Assembly (NCBI RefSeq): GCF_012317045.1 | Contig: NZ_CP051154.1 | Span: 3,100,001 to 3,164,000 of the forward strand | Reading direction: 5' to 3' | DNA: 64,000 nucleotides | DNA from: Leifsonia sp. PS1209 | Lineage (GTDB): Bacteria; Actinomycetota; Actinomycetes; Actinomycetales; Microbacteriaceae | In this document: one piece after another, positions 35,339-42,893 of the stretch | How positions within the stretch are numbered: the first letter of the stretch is position 1 | Layout: each line of letters starts with the position of its first letter | Position numbers and translations under genes: made by a program | The notes under the pieces: model-generated | The model's database searches: none | What the model was told of the DNA's origin: nothing | The model's input: only the letters and a program-made list of their open reading frames with translations

Positions 35339-35961
35339 GCGTCCACCCTGTCCGCGAGGGTGACGGTGAGCGTCGCGACCAGCGCCTGCACGTCGGAGGC
35401 CATATCGGTGAACACGCCGAGGTTCTCCGCCGACGCCACGAACTGCACGACCTGTGCGGCGTCCGGCGGGTAGACCACCGCCACGACCCGCTCCTCCAGC
35501 TCGGCGCCGCCGTCCGGGAGGGCGTGGGCGATGAGGTTGTGAGATCCGACCAGTTCGCCGGCGTCCACGGCGGAGCGCCAGGTCTGTACGGCGAAATAGC
35601 TCTGGCCGGAATCCGGCTCGACGACGGGAGCAGCGAGCGCCTCCTCGTACTGGTCCGGCGTTCCGACCAGCTCGACGGGGGCGAGCGAGAAGACGAGTGC
35701 CGCTCCTGCCCGGCCGATCTCCGGGTACGGGATCCAGACCGCCGCGGTCATCGCCGGGTTGCGCATCTCGCGGAAGCGCGAGCGCGCGAACGCGAGTTCG
35801 TCGGCGAGCTTGGCGCGCATCCCCTGGTCGTCGACGAGGGATGCGGCGAGGTGCGCCGGCCAGTCCGGGTCCGAGGCTTCGGCGAGCGGCATCGGATACC
35901 AGCGCTCCGGAGTGCCGATGCTGAAGTCGACGATGTCGCGCCGTGTTCCGTTCGCCGTCAC
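35335..35961 (-). CDS. T7SS-locus soluble protein A, function unknown
   Basis: This 208-residue protein has no signal peptide or membrane segment. It begins with FSIGTPERWYPMPLAEAS, continues through a charged helix (AKLADELAFARSRFREMRN), and has a beta-rich middle with AALVFSLAPVELVGTPDQY. It ends VQALVATLTVTLADRVDA. It resembles protein B in order and size. The GTG start at 35961 follows GGGGAGG. It is 34 nt after the large candidate substrate and overlaps protein B by 4 nt. Confidence 0.7.
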   Translation of the reverse strand: MTANGTRRDIVDFSIGTPERWYPMPLAEASDPDWPAHLAASLVDDQGMRAKLADELAFARSRFREMRNPAMTAAVWIPYPEIGRAGAALVFSLAPVELVGTPDQYEEALAAPVVEPDSGQSYFAVQTWRSAVDAGELVGSHNLIAHALPDGGAELEERVVAVVYPPDAAQVVQFVASAENLGVFTDMASDVQALVATLTVTLADRVDA

Positions 35962-35995
35962 TGAGCCTCCCCTTCGCCCACCGGTACCCTACCCG

Positions 35996-37405
35996 CTACT
36001 TCGTGCCGTTGTTGGCGACGTTCCAGACGTCCTTGACCACGCCGACCGTGCTGCTCGTTGCTCCGCCGATCTTGTCGTAGTCGCCGGGGACGAACGACGA
36101 ACCGGTGTCGATGGCCTGCCCGATCGGGTTGTTGGTGAAGCCGGAGACTGCGCCCGTGACCACCTTGACCGTGTTGTGCACCTGGTAGAGGGTCGCGGCC
36201 CCCGCGGTGAACTTCATGCCGTTGGTGAGCAGGCTCGGATCCGCCTTGGCCAGGTTGTAGAAGCCGACCAGGTCCTTGTTGATGCCGAAGCCCTTGCTGA
36301 TGCTGAGGTTCAGGCCGGGGAACGCCTCGCGCGCCGCTTCCTTGATGAGCTCTGGACCGGACTTGGTGCCGGACTGGAACGCGGTGAGCGCCGCCTTCTG
36401 CGCATCCGTGCGGATGAACGGGGACTTGAACGCGTCGGAGAGCGGCTTGCTCAGGGCCTCGTTGGCCTTGGTGGCGCTCATGAAGTCCGTGCTGTGCCTG
36501 CTGACCCCCTGCAGCCGCGACAGCTGGCGGCTGTCGGTGATGCCGGTGCGGACGATGGCGGTGGCGCGGAGGTTCTTGGCCACCATCGCGAAGATCTTCC
36601 CGCCGAACAGCGTGAGCACGCAGCCGACGGCGGCGAACGCGACATCCCACCAGGAGCCGTCGCCGTTGATGACCTTGACGATGGACTCGACCAGGTCGAT
36701 GATCGCGCCGATCGCGCCGAGCACGATCAGGATCTGGCCGAGGATGGGCACCCAGGCGAAGAAGATCGCCAGCACGCCCGCCCACTTGCAGATGGTCTTG
36801 AAGATGCTGAAGACGGTGGAGCCCCAGTCGTCCCAGAACGAGTCCTTCAGGCCGTGATTGTTCTTGTCGACGACGTTGACGATGGCGGCGATGGCGGTCT
36901 CGGCGGCGGAGTTCTTCGCATCCAGTGCCGTGTGCCACTCCGCGTGCGCCGCCCGCAGGTCGGCGTCGGCTGCGTCGGCGGCATCCTGAGACTTGGTGGC
37001 CGCCGTGGATGCCGTTGCCTTGTCGGCGTCTGCCGCGGTGTCCGCTGCATGCTGCGCGGTGGTCGCCGCGTGCTTGGCGGTGTTTGCCGCCTCCTGCTTG
37101 CTCTCGATGTGTGCGATGGCGGTGGTGGCCGCATCCTGGGCCGAGCGCAGGGACGACGAGTACGTGATGAGGGCGTCCGCGGTCGTGCGGTAGCGGTCGT
37201 GGGCCTTGTCGATGTCTCCGGCGACATCCTTCGCGGAGTCGCGGAACGCGTCGATGGCCTTGCTGACCATCTGGTCGACGTCGCCGATCTTCTTCAGCGT
37301 GGTGACCGAGCGCTGGATGGCGTCGGCGATCTCGGCGTAGTGGCGCGCCTTGGACAGCACCAGGTCCGGGTCGCCCTTGAGCGGCTGGTATTCGACGTCA
37401 CTCAT
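35996..37405 (-). CDS. Candidate T7SS-secreted membrane-active protein
   Basis: This 469-residue protein begins with a helical domain (about 1-105) starting GDPDLVLSKARHYAEIADAI. It resembles the putative T7SS secretion-signal domain of actinobacterial polymorphic toxins. An Ala/Thr/Asp-rich coiled coil follows (about 90-170; AADTAADADKATASTAATKS). Two or three hydrophobic segments come next (about 195-285, including AGVLAIFFAWVPILGQILIV). The C-terminal ~180 residues have no recognised domain, so no toxin fold or immunity partner can be named. It is 9 nt downstream of a WXG100-like gene, the usual pairing for such substrates. A membrane-inserting effector or surface protein are both possible. 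Confidence 0.7.
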   Translation of the reverse strand: MSDVEYQPLKGDPDLVLSKARHYAEIADAIQRSVTTLKKIGDVDQMVSKAIDAFRDSAKDVAGDIDKAHDRYRTTADALITYSSSLRSAQDAATTAIAHIESKQEAANTAKHAATTAQHAADTAADADKATASTAATKSQDAADAADADLRAAHAEWHTALDAKNSAAETAIAAIVNVVDKNNHGLKDSFWDDWGSTVFSIFKTICKWAGVLAIFFAWVPILGQILIVLGAIGAIIDLVESIVKVINGDGSWWDVAFAAVGCVLTLFGGKIFAMVAKNLRATAIVRTGITDSRQLSRLQGVSRHSTDFMSATKANEALSKPLSDAFKSPFIRTDAQKAALTAFQSGTKSGPELIKEAAREAFPGLNLSISKGFGINKDLVGFYNLAKADPSLLTNGMKFTAGAATLYQVHNTVKVVTGAVSGFTNNPIGQAIDTGSSFVPGDYDKIGGATSSTVGVVKDVWNVANNGTK

Positions 37406-37414
37406 CTGCGTCTC

Positions 37415-37738
37415 CTAGTTCTTCGCCGGCGCTGCCGGGTAGTCCTGCGACTTCGCCGCGTCTTCCAGTGCGGTGGCAAGCCCCTCGTCCACCTTGGTGA
37501 AGCCGTCCGTGACTCCCGCGACGGACTTGGAGAGGCTCTCCACCGACTCGGTCATCTTCTTGCGCTTGTCGTTCCACTTGTGGGCGAAGTCGCGCACGTG
37601 GCCGGAGAGTCCGTCGTGGCCGGTGGCGTCCGCGACGGCGTCACTGAAGTCGTCTGCGCCCTTGAACTCGGAGACGATGGCCTCGAGGTCGGACTTGAGC
37701 TGTCCGAGCAGTTCCAGGTCGAGCTTCAGATCGGTCAT
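37415..37738 (-). CDS. WXG100-like partner protein
   Basis: This 107-residue helical protein has the central HVRDFAHKWNDKRKKM segment. A conserved Trp plus basic helix start is typical of WXG100-like proteins encoded before T7SS-signal proteins. Two helices flank the turn and the C-terminus is a flexible AAKSQDYPAAPAKN tail. The ATG follows GGAGGGG. It is the first gene of a five-gene operon (37738 down to 33849). Its promoter shares an operator-like palindrome with the divergent eccC. It likely heterodimerises with the downstream signal-domain protein for export. Confidence 0.75.
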   Translation of the reverse strand: MTDLKLDLELLGQLKSDLEAIVSEFKGADDFSDAVADATGHDGLSGHVRDFAHKWNDKRKKMTESVESLSKSVAGVTDGFTKVDEGLATALEDAAKSQDYPAAPAKN

Positions 37739-37768
37739 GACGTTCCCCTCCGTTTTCAGGCTGTAGCC

Positions 37769-37774
37769 AACCTA
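37769..37774 (-). promoter_or_regulatory. -10 of the five-gene T7SS operon
   Basis: TAGGTT on the minus strand lies 22 nt from the palindrome at 37797-37816, matching the arrangement at the WXG100 gene. There is no -35 consensus. Confidence 0.4.
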
Positions 37775-37796
37775 CCGAGCGCGGCATGGTGAGGCG

Positions 37797-37816
37797 ATGG
37801 GGAGCAGTCCCCATGC
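37797..37816. promoter_or_regulatory. Putative T7SS operator, copy 2, between divergent promoters
   Basis: ATGGGGAGCAGTCCCCATGC differs from the copy at 33811-33830 by one base. It lies 22 nt from the -10 of the minus-strand operon and 21 nt from the -10 of eccC, so one site could control both directions. Confidence 0.55.
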
Positions 37817-37837
37817 AGCGACGTGCATGTATATAGG

Positions 37838-37843
37838 TATCGT
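37838..37843 (+). promoter_or_regulatory. eccC -10 element, leaderless
   Basis: TATCGT ends 7 nt before the GTG at 37851. No ribosome-binding site is present. Confidence 0.55.
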
Positions 37844-37850
37844 TCTTTGC

Positions 37851-40800
37851 GTGCGCCTCAAACTCACGCTCTCCCGCCCATCCGGTGCCGGCGATGACAT
37901 CGTCGTCACCGCAGACGCCGCAGCCAGCATCTCGGAAGTCGCCGCGAGCATCCGGCGTGTCGACCCGCGCGGCGGGAAAGGGCCGGTCACCGACGACAGG
38001 GCGCTGACCCTCCGCGCCGCCATCCCCGGCCAGGCGGAGACCCTCGTGCTGCCACCGGATGCGCCGATCGGCGAGGCCTGGATCGGGAGCGGGGCGACGG
38101 TCAGCCTGGCGGACGCCGGGGTGTACTACGCCCCGAGCGACCTCGGCGACGCGCCGGCGGTCGCGACGGCGCAGATCCTCACCGGCCCCGACGCCGGGCG
38201 TGAGTTCCCGCTCCGGCCGGGAACGGCCCTCCTCGGCAGGGACGACAGCTGCGACATCGTGCTCAACGACCCGCTGGTGTCGAAGCGGCACGTGCGCCTC
38301 GAGGTGGGCGACGGCGTCGAGGTGATCGACCTCGGCTCCGCCAACGGCGTGGTGGTGGACGGCGGCATCGTGACCCGCCTCACCGTGCGAAGGCCGGAGA
38401 CCCTGCTGATCGGAGACACCGAGGTGCGCATCGCGGTGTCCGGGCTGTCCGGCATCCCCGCTGCTGCGCCGAAGGCCGGACCGGTCTTCTTCAACAGGTC
38501 GCCGCGGGTGGAGCAGCGGTACGCGGGCCAGGTGTTCCAGGCGCCGGAGGTGCCGACGGAGAAGGACGACCCGCCCTTCCCGCTGCTCGCGATGATCACG
38601 CCGCTGCTGCTCGGCGGGGCGATGTTCGCGCTCACCCGCCAGCCGACGTCGCTGCTGTTCGTGCTGCTCTCCCCGGTGATGCTCATCGGCAACTACATGA
38701 CCGGGCGCACCCGCGGCAAGCGCAAGCTCAAGAAGGCCATCGCGGTCTTCGACAAGCGACTGGATGCGCTCACCGCCAAGCTGGACGCCGAGCGTCTCCG
38801 CGAGGTCGAGCTCCGGCGTGCGGAATCGCCGACGACGCACGCCGCCCTCGCGGACGCCGTGCAGCGCGGCCCGCTGCTCTGGACCAGGCGCCCCGAGCAC
38901 TGGTCGTTCCTCAACCTGCAGCTCGGGATCGGCTCGATGCGGTCGAGGAACACCATCGCGAGCAATGATCGCGGCGAGATGATCGTCGAGTTCCAGGAGC
39001 GTCTGGACGCGGTCATCGACGCCAACGAGCGCGTCTCGGACGTCCCGGTGCTCGACAACCTGTTCGAGTCCGGCGCGCTCGGCATCGCCGGCCCGGCCGA
39101 GCACATCGCCGGGTCGGTCAACTCGACCCTGGTGCAGCTGACGGCGCTGCACTCCCCCGCAGAGCTCGTGGTCGCCGCCCTCGTCTCCCCGCGCTGGTCG
39201 CGGGAGCTGGAATGGCTCAAGTGGATGCCGCACACGTCGTCGCCGCACAGCCCGCTCGCCGGAGGCCACCTCGCGGACAGCGCTTCCAGTGCATCCACTG
39301 TCCTCAGCGCGCTCGAAGGGCTCGTGGAGGAGCGGCTGGCCCGCGCGAAGGGCCCGCAGCGCCGCGGTGCGATGGAGCAGGAGCGGGCCGCGATCGAGCG
39401 CGGGGCCGAGGTGGGCAAGTCGCAGACCGTGGACGGGACTCCGTCGCCCGTTCCCGCCGTGGTGGTCGTCATCTCCGGCGACGTGGCGATCGACCGGCCG
39501 CGCCTGGTGCAGCTGGCGGAGGCTGCCGCCGATGCCGGCGTCTTCCCGATCTGGCTGGACACCGACGTCGCGGCTCTTCCCGCCGTCTGCCGCACATACG
39601 TGGCGCACGCGGAGCGGGACGACCGCGCGACGGTCGGCTTCGTGCGCATCGGCGAGACCATCGACGACGTTGTCACCGAGCCCGTCGACCGCGCCACAGC
39701 GCTCGACTACGCCAAGCGCATGGCCCCCGTCATCGATGCGGGCGCGCTCGTCGCCGACGCCAGCGACCTGCCGCGCAGCATCTCGCTCGTCAGCCTGCTC
39801 GGCCACGACCTGACCGAGTCGTCCGGCGCCGTCATCGACCGCTGGAGGCAGAACGCCTCCATCCACGACAGGTCGGGCGCGCGCCCCGTGAAGCGCAGAG
39901 CGGGCACCCTGCGGGCCATCATCGGCTCCGCCGGCGTGGATGCGATGCACCTCGACCTGCGCAGCCAGGGCCCGCACGCCCTCGTCGGCGGAACGACCGG
40001 CGCGGGCAAGAGCGAGTTCCTGCAGGCCTGGGTGCTCGGGATGGCCGCCGAGTACAGCCCGGACAGGGTCACCTTCCTGTTCGTCGACTACAAGGGCGGC
40101 TCCGCCTTCGCGGACTGCGTGAGCCTGCCGCACTGCGTCGGCCTGGTCACCGACCTCAGCCCGCACCTGGTGCGCCGTGCGCTCACCAGCCTGCGCGCCG
40201 AACTGCACCACCGCGAGCACCTGCTCAACCGCAAGAAGGCGAAAGACCTGCTGGAGCTGGAGAAGCGCGGCGACCCGGAGTGCCCTCCCGCGCTCGTGCT
40301 CGTGATCGACGAGTTCGCCGCGCTCGTCGGCGAGGTGCCGGAGTTCGTGGACGGCGTGGTCGACATCGCCCAGCGCGGACGGTCGCTCGGCATCCACCTC
40401 ATCATGGCCACGCAGCGTCCCGCCGGTGTCATCAAGGACAACCTGCGCGCGAACACCAACCTGCGCATCGCGCTCAGGATGGCGGACGAGTCCGACAGCC
40501 AGGACGTGGTCGGCGTCTCGGACGCCGCCCACTTCGACCCGGCCATCCCCGGGCGCGGCATGGCCAAGACCGGCCCGGGCAGGCTCGCCCCGTTCCAGTC
40601 CGCGTACGCGGGCGGCTGGACCAGCCGAGAGCCGGAGCGGGCGGGCGTCGAGGTCGCGGAACTGCGCTTCGGCGGCGAGATCCGCTGGGAGGAGGAGGGC
40701 TCCGGCCGCGAGGAGGAGCGCGACCTCGGGCCGACGGACCAGCAGCGCCTCGTGACCTCGATCGTGCGGGCGCAGGGCGAGGCCCGCATCCCGTCGCCGC

Positions 40801-42338
40801 GGCGTCCCTGGCTGGACGAGCTGGCCGCGGTCTACGACCTCGGGCTGCTGCGGCAGCGCACGGACGCCGAGCTGCTGCTCGGCGTGAGCGACGTGCCGGA
40901 CAGGCAGCAGCAGCTGCCGGTGTACTTCCAGCCGGATGTGGACGGCAACATAGCCATCTACGGCACGGGCGGCGCGGGCAAGTCCGCTGCGCTCCGCACA
41001 CTGGCGTCGTCCGCGGCGATCACCCCGCGCGGCGGTCCCGTGCGCGTCTACGCGCTCGACTTCGGTGCAGGCAGCCTCCGGATGCTCGAGAAGATGCCGC
41101 ACGTCGGCTCCGTCATCCCCGGCGACGACGCCGAGCGCATCATCCGACTGTTCCGGATGCTCAAGGAGGAACTCGAGACCCGAGGGCCGCGGTTCGCGGA
41201 GGCCAACGCCTCCAGCATCACCGAATACCGCAGGCTCACCGGGCGCCAGAACGAGGCGCGCATCCTGCTGCTGATCGACGGATTCCCGAACTTCCGCGAG
41301 GACTTCGAGATCCCGGCGGGACGCTCGCAGTGGTACGACGTGTTCAAGGACATCCTCAGCGACGGCCGCCAGCTCGGGATGCACGTCGCACTCACCGGTG
41401 ACCGCGCCGGCGCCGTCCCCACCGCGATCCGGTCGCTCGTGCAGCGTTCCGTCGTGCTGCGGCTCGCCGACGACGGCTACGGGATGCTCGACGTGCCGAA
41501 CGACATCCTGGGCCCGTCCTCCCCTCCCGGGCGCGCGATCGTCGACGGCTACGAGACGCAGCTCGCGGTGCTGGGCGGGAGCGCATCCGTGTCGGACCAG
41601 TCCGCGGCGACGACGCGCCTGGCGGAGGCGATGGTGCGGGCCGGGGTGCAGGAGACGCCGCCGATCGGCTCGCTGCCCAAGGAGTTCGCCATCGAGACCC
41701 TCCCGCCGTCGCACGACGGGGCACCGGTGCTCGGGGTCAGCGACCTCGACCTCGGGCCGTTCGGGTTCGAGCCCGCCGGGACGCTGCTCGTCGCGGGCCC
41801 TCCGGCGAGCGGTCGGTCGACCACGCTGGCGGCGCTCGCGGCCTCTGTGCTGCGGTTCGACCCGCAGGCGCGGCTCTACTACCTGGGCAACGCGCGGTCG
41901 GCGCTCGGGCGGGCGAGCCACTGGACAGACGCGGCGACGACGCCGGAGACCGCGGCGGCGCTGGCGAAAGACCTGGTCGCCGCCGTCGCCGACCCGGACA
42001 CGGAGGGGCGCATCGCGGTGATCGTGGAGAGCATCGGGGACTTCCTGCAGACCCCGGCCGACTCCCCCATCGTCGAGCTCGTGCGTGCCGTGCGCCGCAG
42101 CGACCACCTGCTGGTCGCCGAGGCGGAGTCGAGCGCCTGGGGGTCGTCCTGGCCGCTGCTCGGCGAGGTGAAGAACGGCCGCCGTGGTCTGCTGCTGCAG
42201 CCGGACTCGGTCGAAGGCGACCTGCTGCTCAAGACGCCGCTGCCGAGGCTGAACCGCTCCGAGTTTCCTCCCGGGCGCGGCGTCTACATCGCCAAGGGTC
42301 GCTTCGCTCGCGTGCAGGTGCCGCTGGTCGGGGAGTAG
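37851..42338 (+). CDS. eccC: EccC/EssC-type FtsK/SpoIIIE ATPase with FHA domain
   Basis: This 1495-residue protein is the motor ATPase of type VII secretion. In order it has an N-terminal beta-rich region (1-100) and an FHA domain (about 108-198) with the phosphopeptide-binding residues GR (129-130), SKRH (144-147) and NG (165-166). Two membrane helices (about 245-284) follow, then three FtsK-like ATPase domains. Walker A motifs are GGTTGAGKSE (near 712), YGTGGAGKSA (near 1037) and GPPASGRSTT (near 1315). The third has Arg for the catalytic Lys. Only the first has a full Walker B (LVLVIDEFAAL); the second reads LLLIDGFPNF. The layout is closer to Firmicutes EssC than to the mycobacterial EccCa/EccCb pair. 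The GTG start at 37851 is set by the TATCGT box 7 nt upstream. Confidence 0.9.
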   Translation: MRLKLTLSRPSGAGDDIVVTADAAASISEVAASIRRVDPRGGKGPVTDDRALTLRAAIPGQAETLVLPPDAPIGEAWIGSGATVSLADAGVYYAPSDLGDAPAVATAQILTGPDAGREFPLRPGTALLGRDDSCDIVLNDPLVSKRHVRLEVGDGVEVIDLGSANGVVVDGGIVTRLTVRRPETLLIGDTEVRIAVSGLSGIPAAAPKAGPVFFNRSPRVEQRYAGQVFQAPEVPTEKDDPPFPLLAMITPLLLGGAMFALTRQPTSLLFVLLSPVMLIGNYMTGRTRGKRKLKKAIAVFDKRLDALTAKLDAERLREVELRRAESPTTHAALADAVQRGPLLWTRRPEHWSFLNLQLGIGSMRSRNTIASNDRGEMIVEFQERLDAVIDANERVSDVPVLDNLFESGALGIAGPAEHIAGSVNSTLVQLTALHSPAELVVAALVSPRWSRELEWLKWMPHTSSPHSPLAGGHLADSASSASTVLSALEGLVEERLARAKGPQRRGAMEQERAAIERGAEVGKSQTVDGTPSPVPAVVVVISGDVAIDRPRLVQLAEAAADAGVFPIWLDTDVAALPAVCRTYVAHAERDDRATVGFVRIGETIDDVVTEPVDRATALDYAKRMAPVIDAGALVADASDLPRSISLVSLLGHDLTESSGAVIDRWRQNASIHDRSGARPVKRRAGTLRAIIGSAGVDAMHLDLRSQGPHALVGGTTGAGKSEFLQAWVLGMAAEYSPDRVTFLFVDYKGGSAFADCVSLPHCVGLVTDLSPHLVRRALTSLRAELHHREHLLNRKKAKDLLELEKRGDPECPPALVLVIDEFAALVGEVPEFVDGVVDIAQRGRSLGIHLIMATQRPAGVIKDNLRANTNLRIALRMADESDSQDVVGVSDAAHFDPAIPGRGMAKTGPGRLAPFQSAYAGGWTSREPERAGVEVAELRFGGEIRWEEEGSGREEERDLGPTDQQRLVTSIVRAQGEARIPSPRRPWLDELAAVYDLGLLRQRTDAELLLGVSDVPDRQQQLPVYFQPDVDGNIAIYGTGGAGKSAALRTLASSAAITPRGGPVRVYALDFGAGSLRMLEKMPHVGSVIPGDDAERIIRLFRMLKEELETRGPRFAEANASSITEYRRLTGRQNEARILLLIDGFPNFREDFEIPAGRSQWYDVFKDILSDGRQLGMHVALTGDRAGAVPTAIRSLVQRSVVLRLADDGYGMLDVPNDILGPSSPPGRAIVDGYETQLAVLGGSASVSDQSAATTRLAEAMVRAGVQETPPIGSLPKEFAIETLPPSHDGAPVLGVSDLDLGPFGFEPAGTLLVAGPPASGRSTTLAALAASVLRFDPQARLYYLGNARSALGRASHWTDAATTPETAAALAKDLVAAVADPDTEGRIAVIVESIGDFLQTPADSPIVELVRAVRRSDHLLVAEAESSAWGSSWPLLGEVKNGRRGLLLQPDSVEGDLLLKTPLPRLNRSEFPPGRGVYIAKGRFARVQVPLVGE

Positions 42339-42357
42339 AGAGAGGCGCGGGTGCCCG

Positions 42358-42846
42358 CTACTTCTCCTTCTCCCACGGCCAGCGCGGGCGACCGCGCTGC
42401 TGGAAGCGGCCGACGAGGACGAGCTGGTACAGGAGCGTGACGACGAACCCGGCGATGCCGACCGTGATCGCGTAGATGCTGCCCAGCTGCCCGACGGCGA
42501 ACAGGACGTACGCGAACGGCTGCGACGGATCGCCCGCCGCCCCGGCGACCCCTCCGGCGACGATGAACACGAAGTAGCAGGCGAACCCGACGGCCAGCGC
42601 GACGCCCGGCGAGATGCGCTGCTTCTCCGCCGGGACGCGCGTGCCGATCACCAGGAGGAACACGAACAGCATCAGCGTCGCGCATCCGGTCATGATCGGT
42701 CCGACGAGCGGGCCGATGTCCGGGTCGGCGATCACGTCCGTGTTCGTCGCCAGCGAGATCAGCCCGAAGGCGGCGACCACCAGCGCCAGGTAGAGGATCG
42801 TGGCGAAGGCCGAAAGGACGGCTGCGTACGCACGATACTCACGCAT
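42358..42846 (-). CDS. Four-helix membrane protein, function unknown
   Basis: This 162-residue integral membrane protein has four helices (about 8-30, 44-64, 80-104 and 112-142) and a basic Arg/Trp-rich end (RFQQRGRPRWPWEKEK). It may belong to the uncharacterised actinobacterial DUF6121 type, but I am not certain. The start is uncertain: ATG at 42846 (MREYRAYAAV) or GTG at 42858, both inside a 16-nt tandem repeat. It follows the 42894-44066 gene by under 50 nt and converges with eccC, 19 bp away. Confidence 0.75.
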   Translation of the reverse strand: MREYRAYAAVLSAFATILYLALVVAAFGLISLATNTDVIADPDIGPLVGPIMTGCATLMLFVFLLVIGTRVPAEKQRISPGVALAVGFACYFVFIVAGGVAGAAGDPSQPFAYVLFAVGQLGSIYAITVGIAGFVVTLLYQLVLVGRFQQRGRPRWPWEKEK

Positions 42847-42876
42847 GAGTGGAGTCACGCATCACTGGAGTCACGC
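42845..42876. repeat. Two-copy 16-nt tandem repeat at a start codon
   Basis: ATGAGTGGAGTCACGC is followed directly by ATCACTGGAGTCACGC (14 of 16 identical), with a partial third unit to the left. It spans the candidate start codons of the 42358 gene and could shift which start is used. Confidence 0.6.
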
Positions 42877-42893
42877 AGGGCGGTGCGTGCCGG

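Noticed and set aside
37641..42107. A 1488-codon open frame antisense to eccC
   Set aside because: It has Arg/His/Asp-rich shadow composition with no domain, and the plus-strand frame shows FHA and three Walker motifs. Long antisense frames are expected at this GC content.
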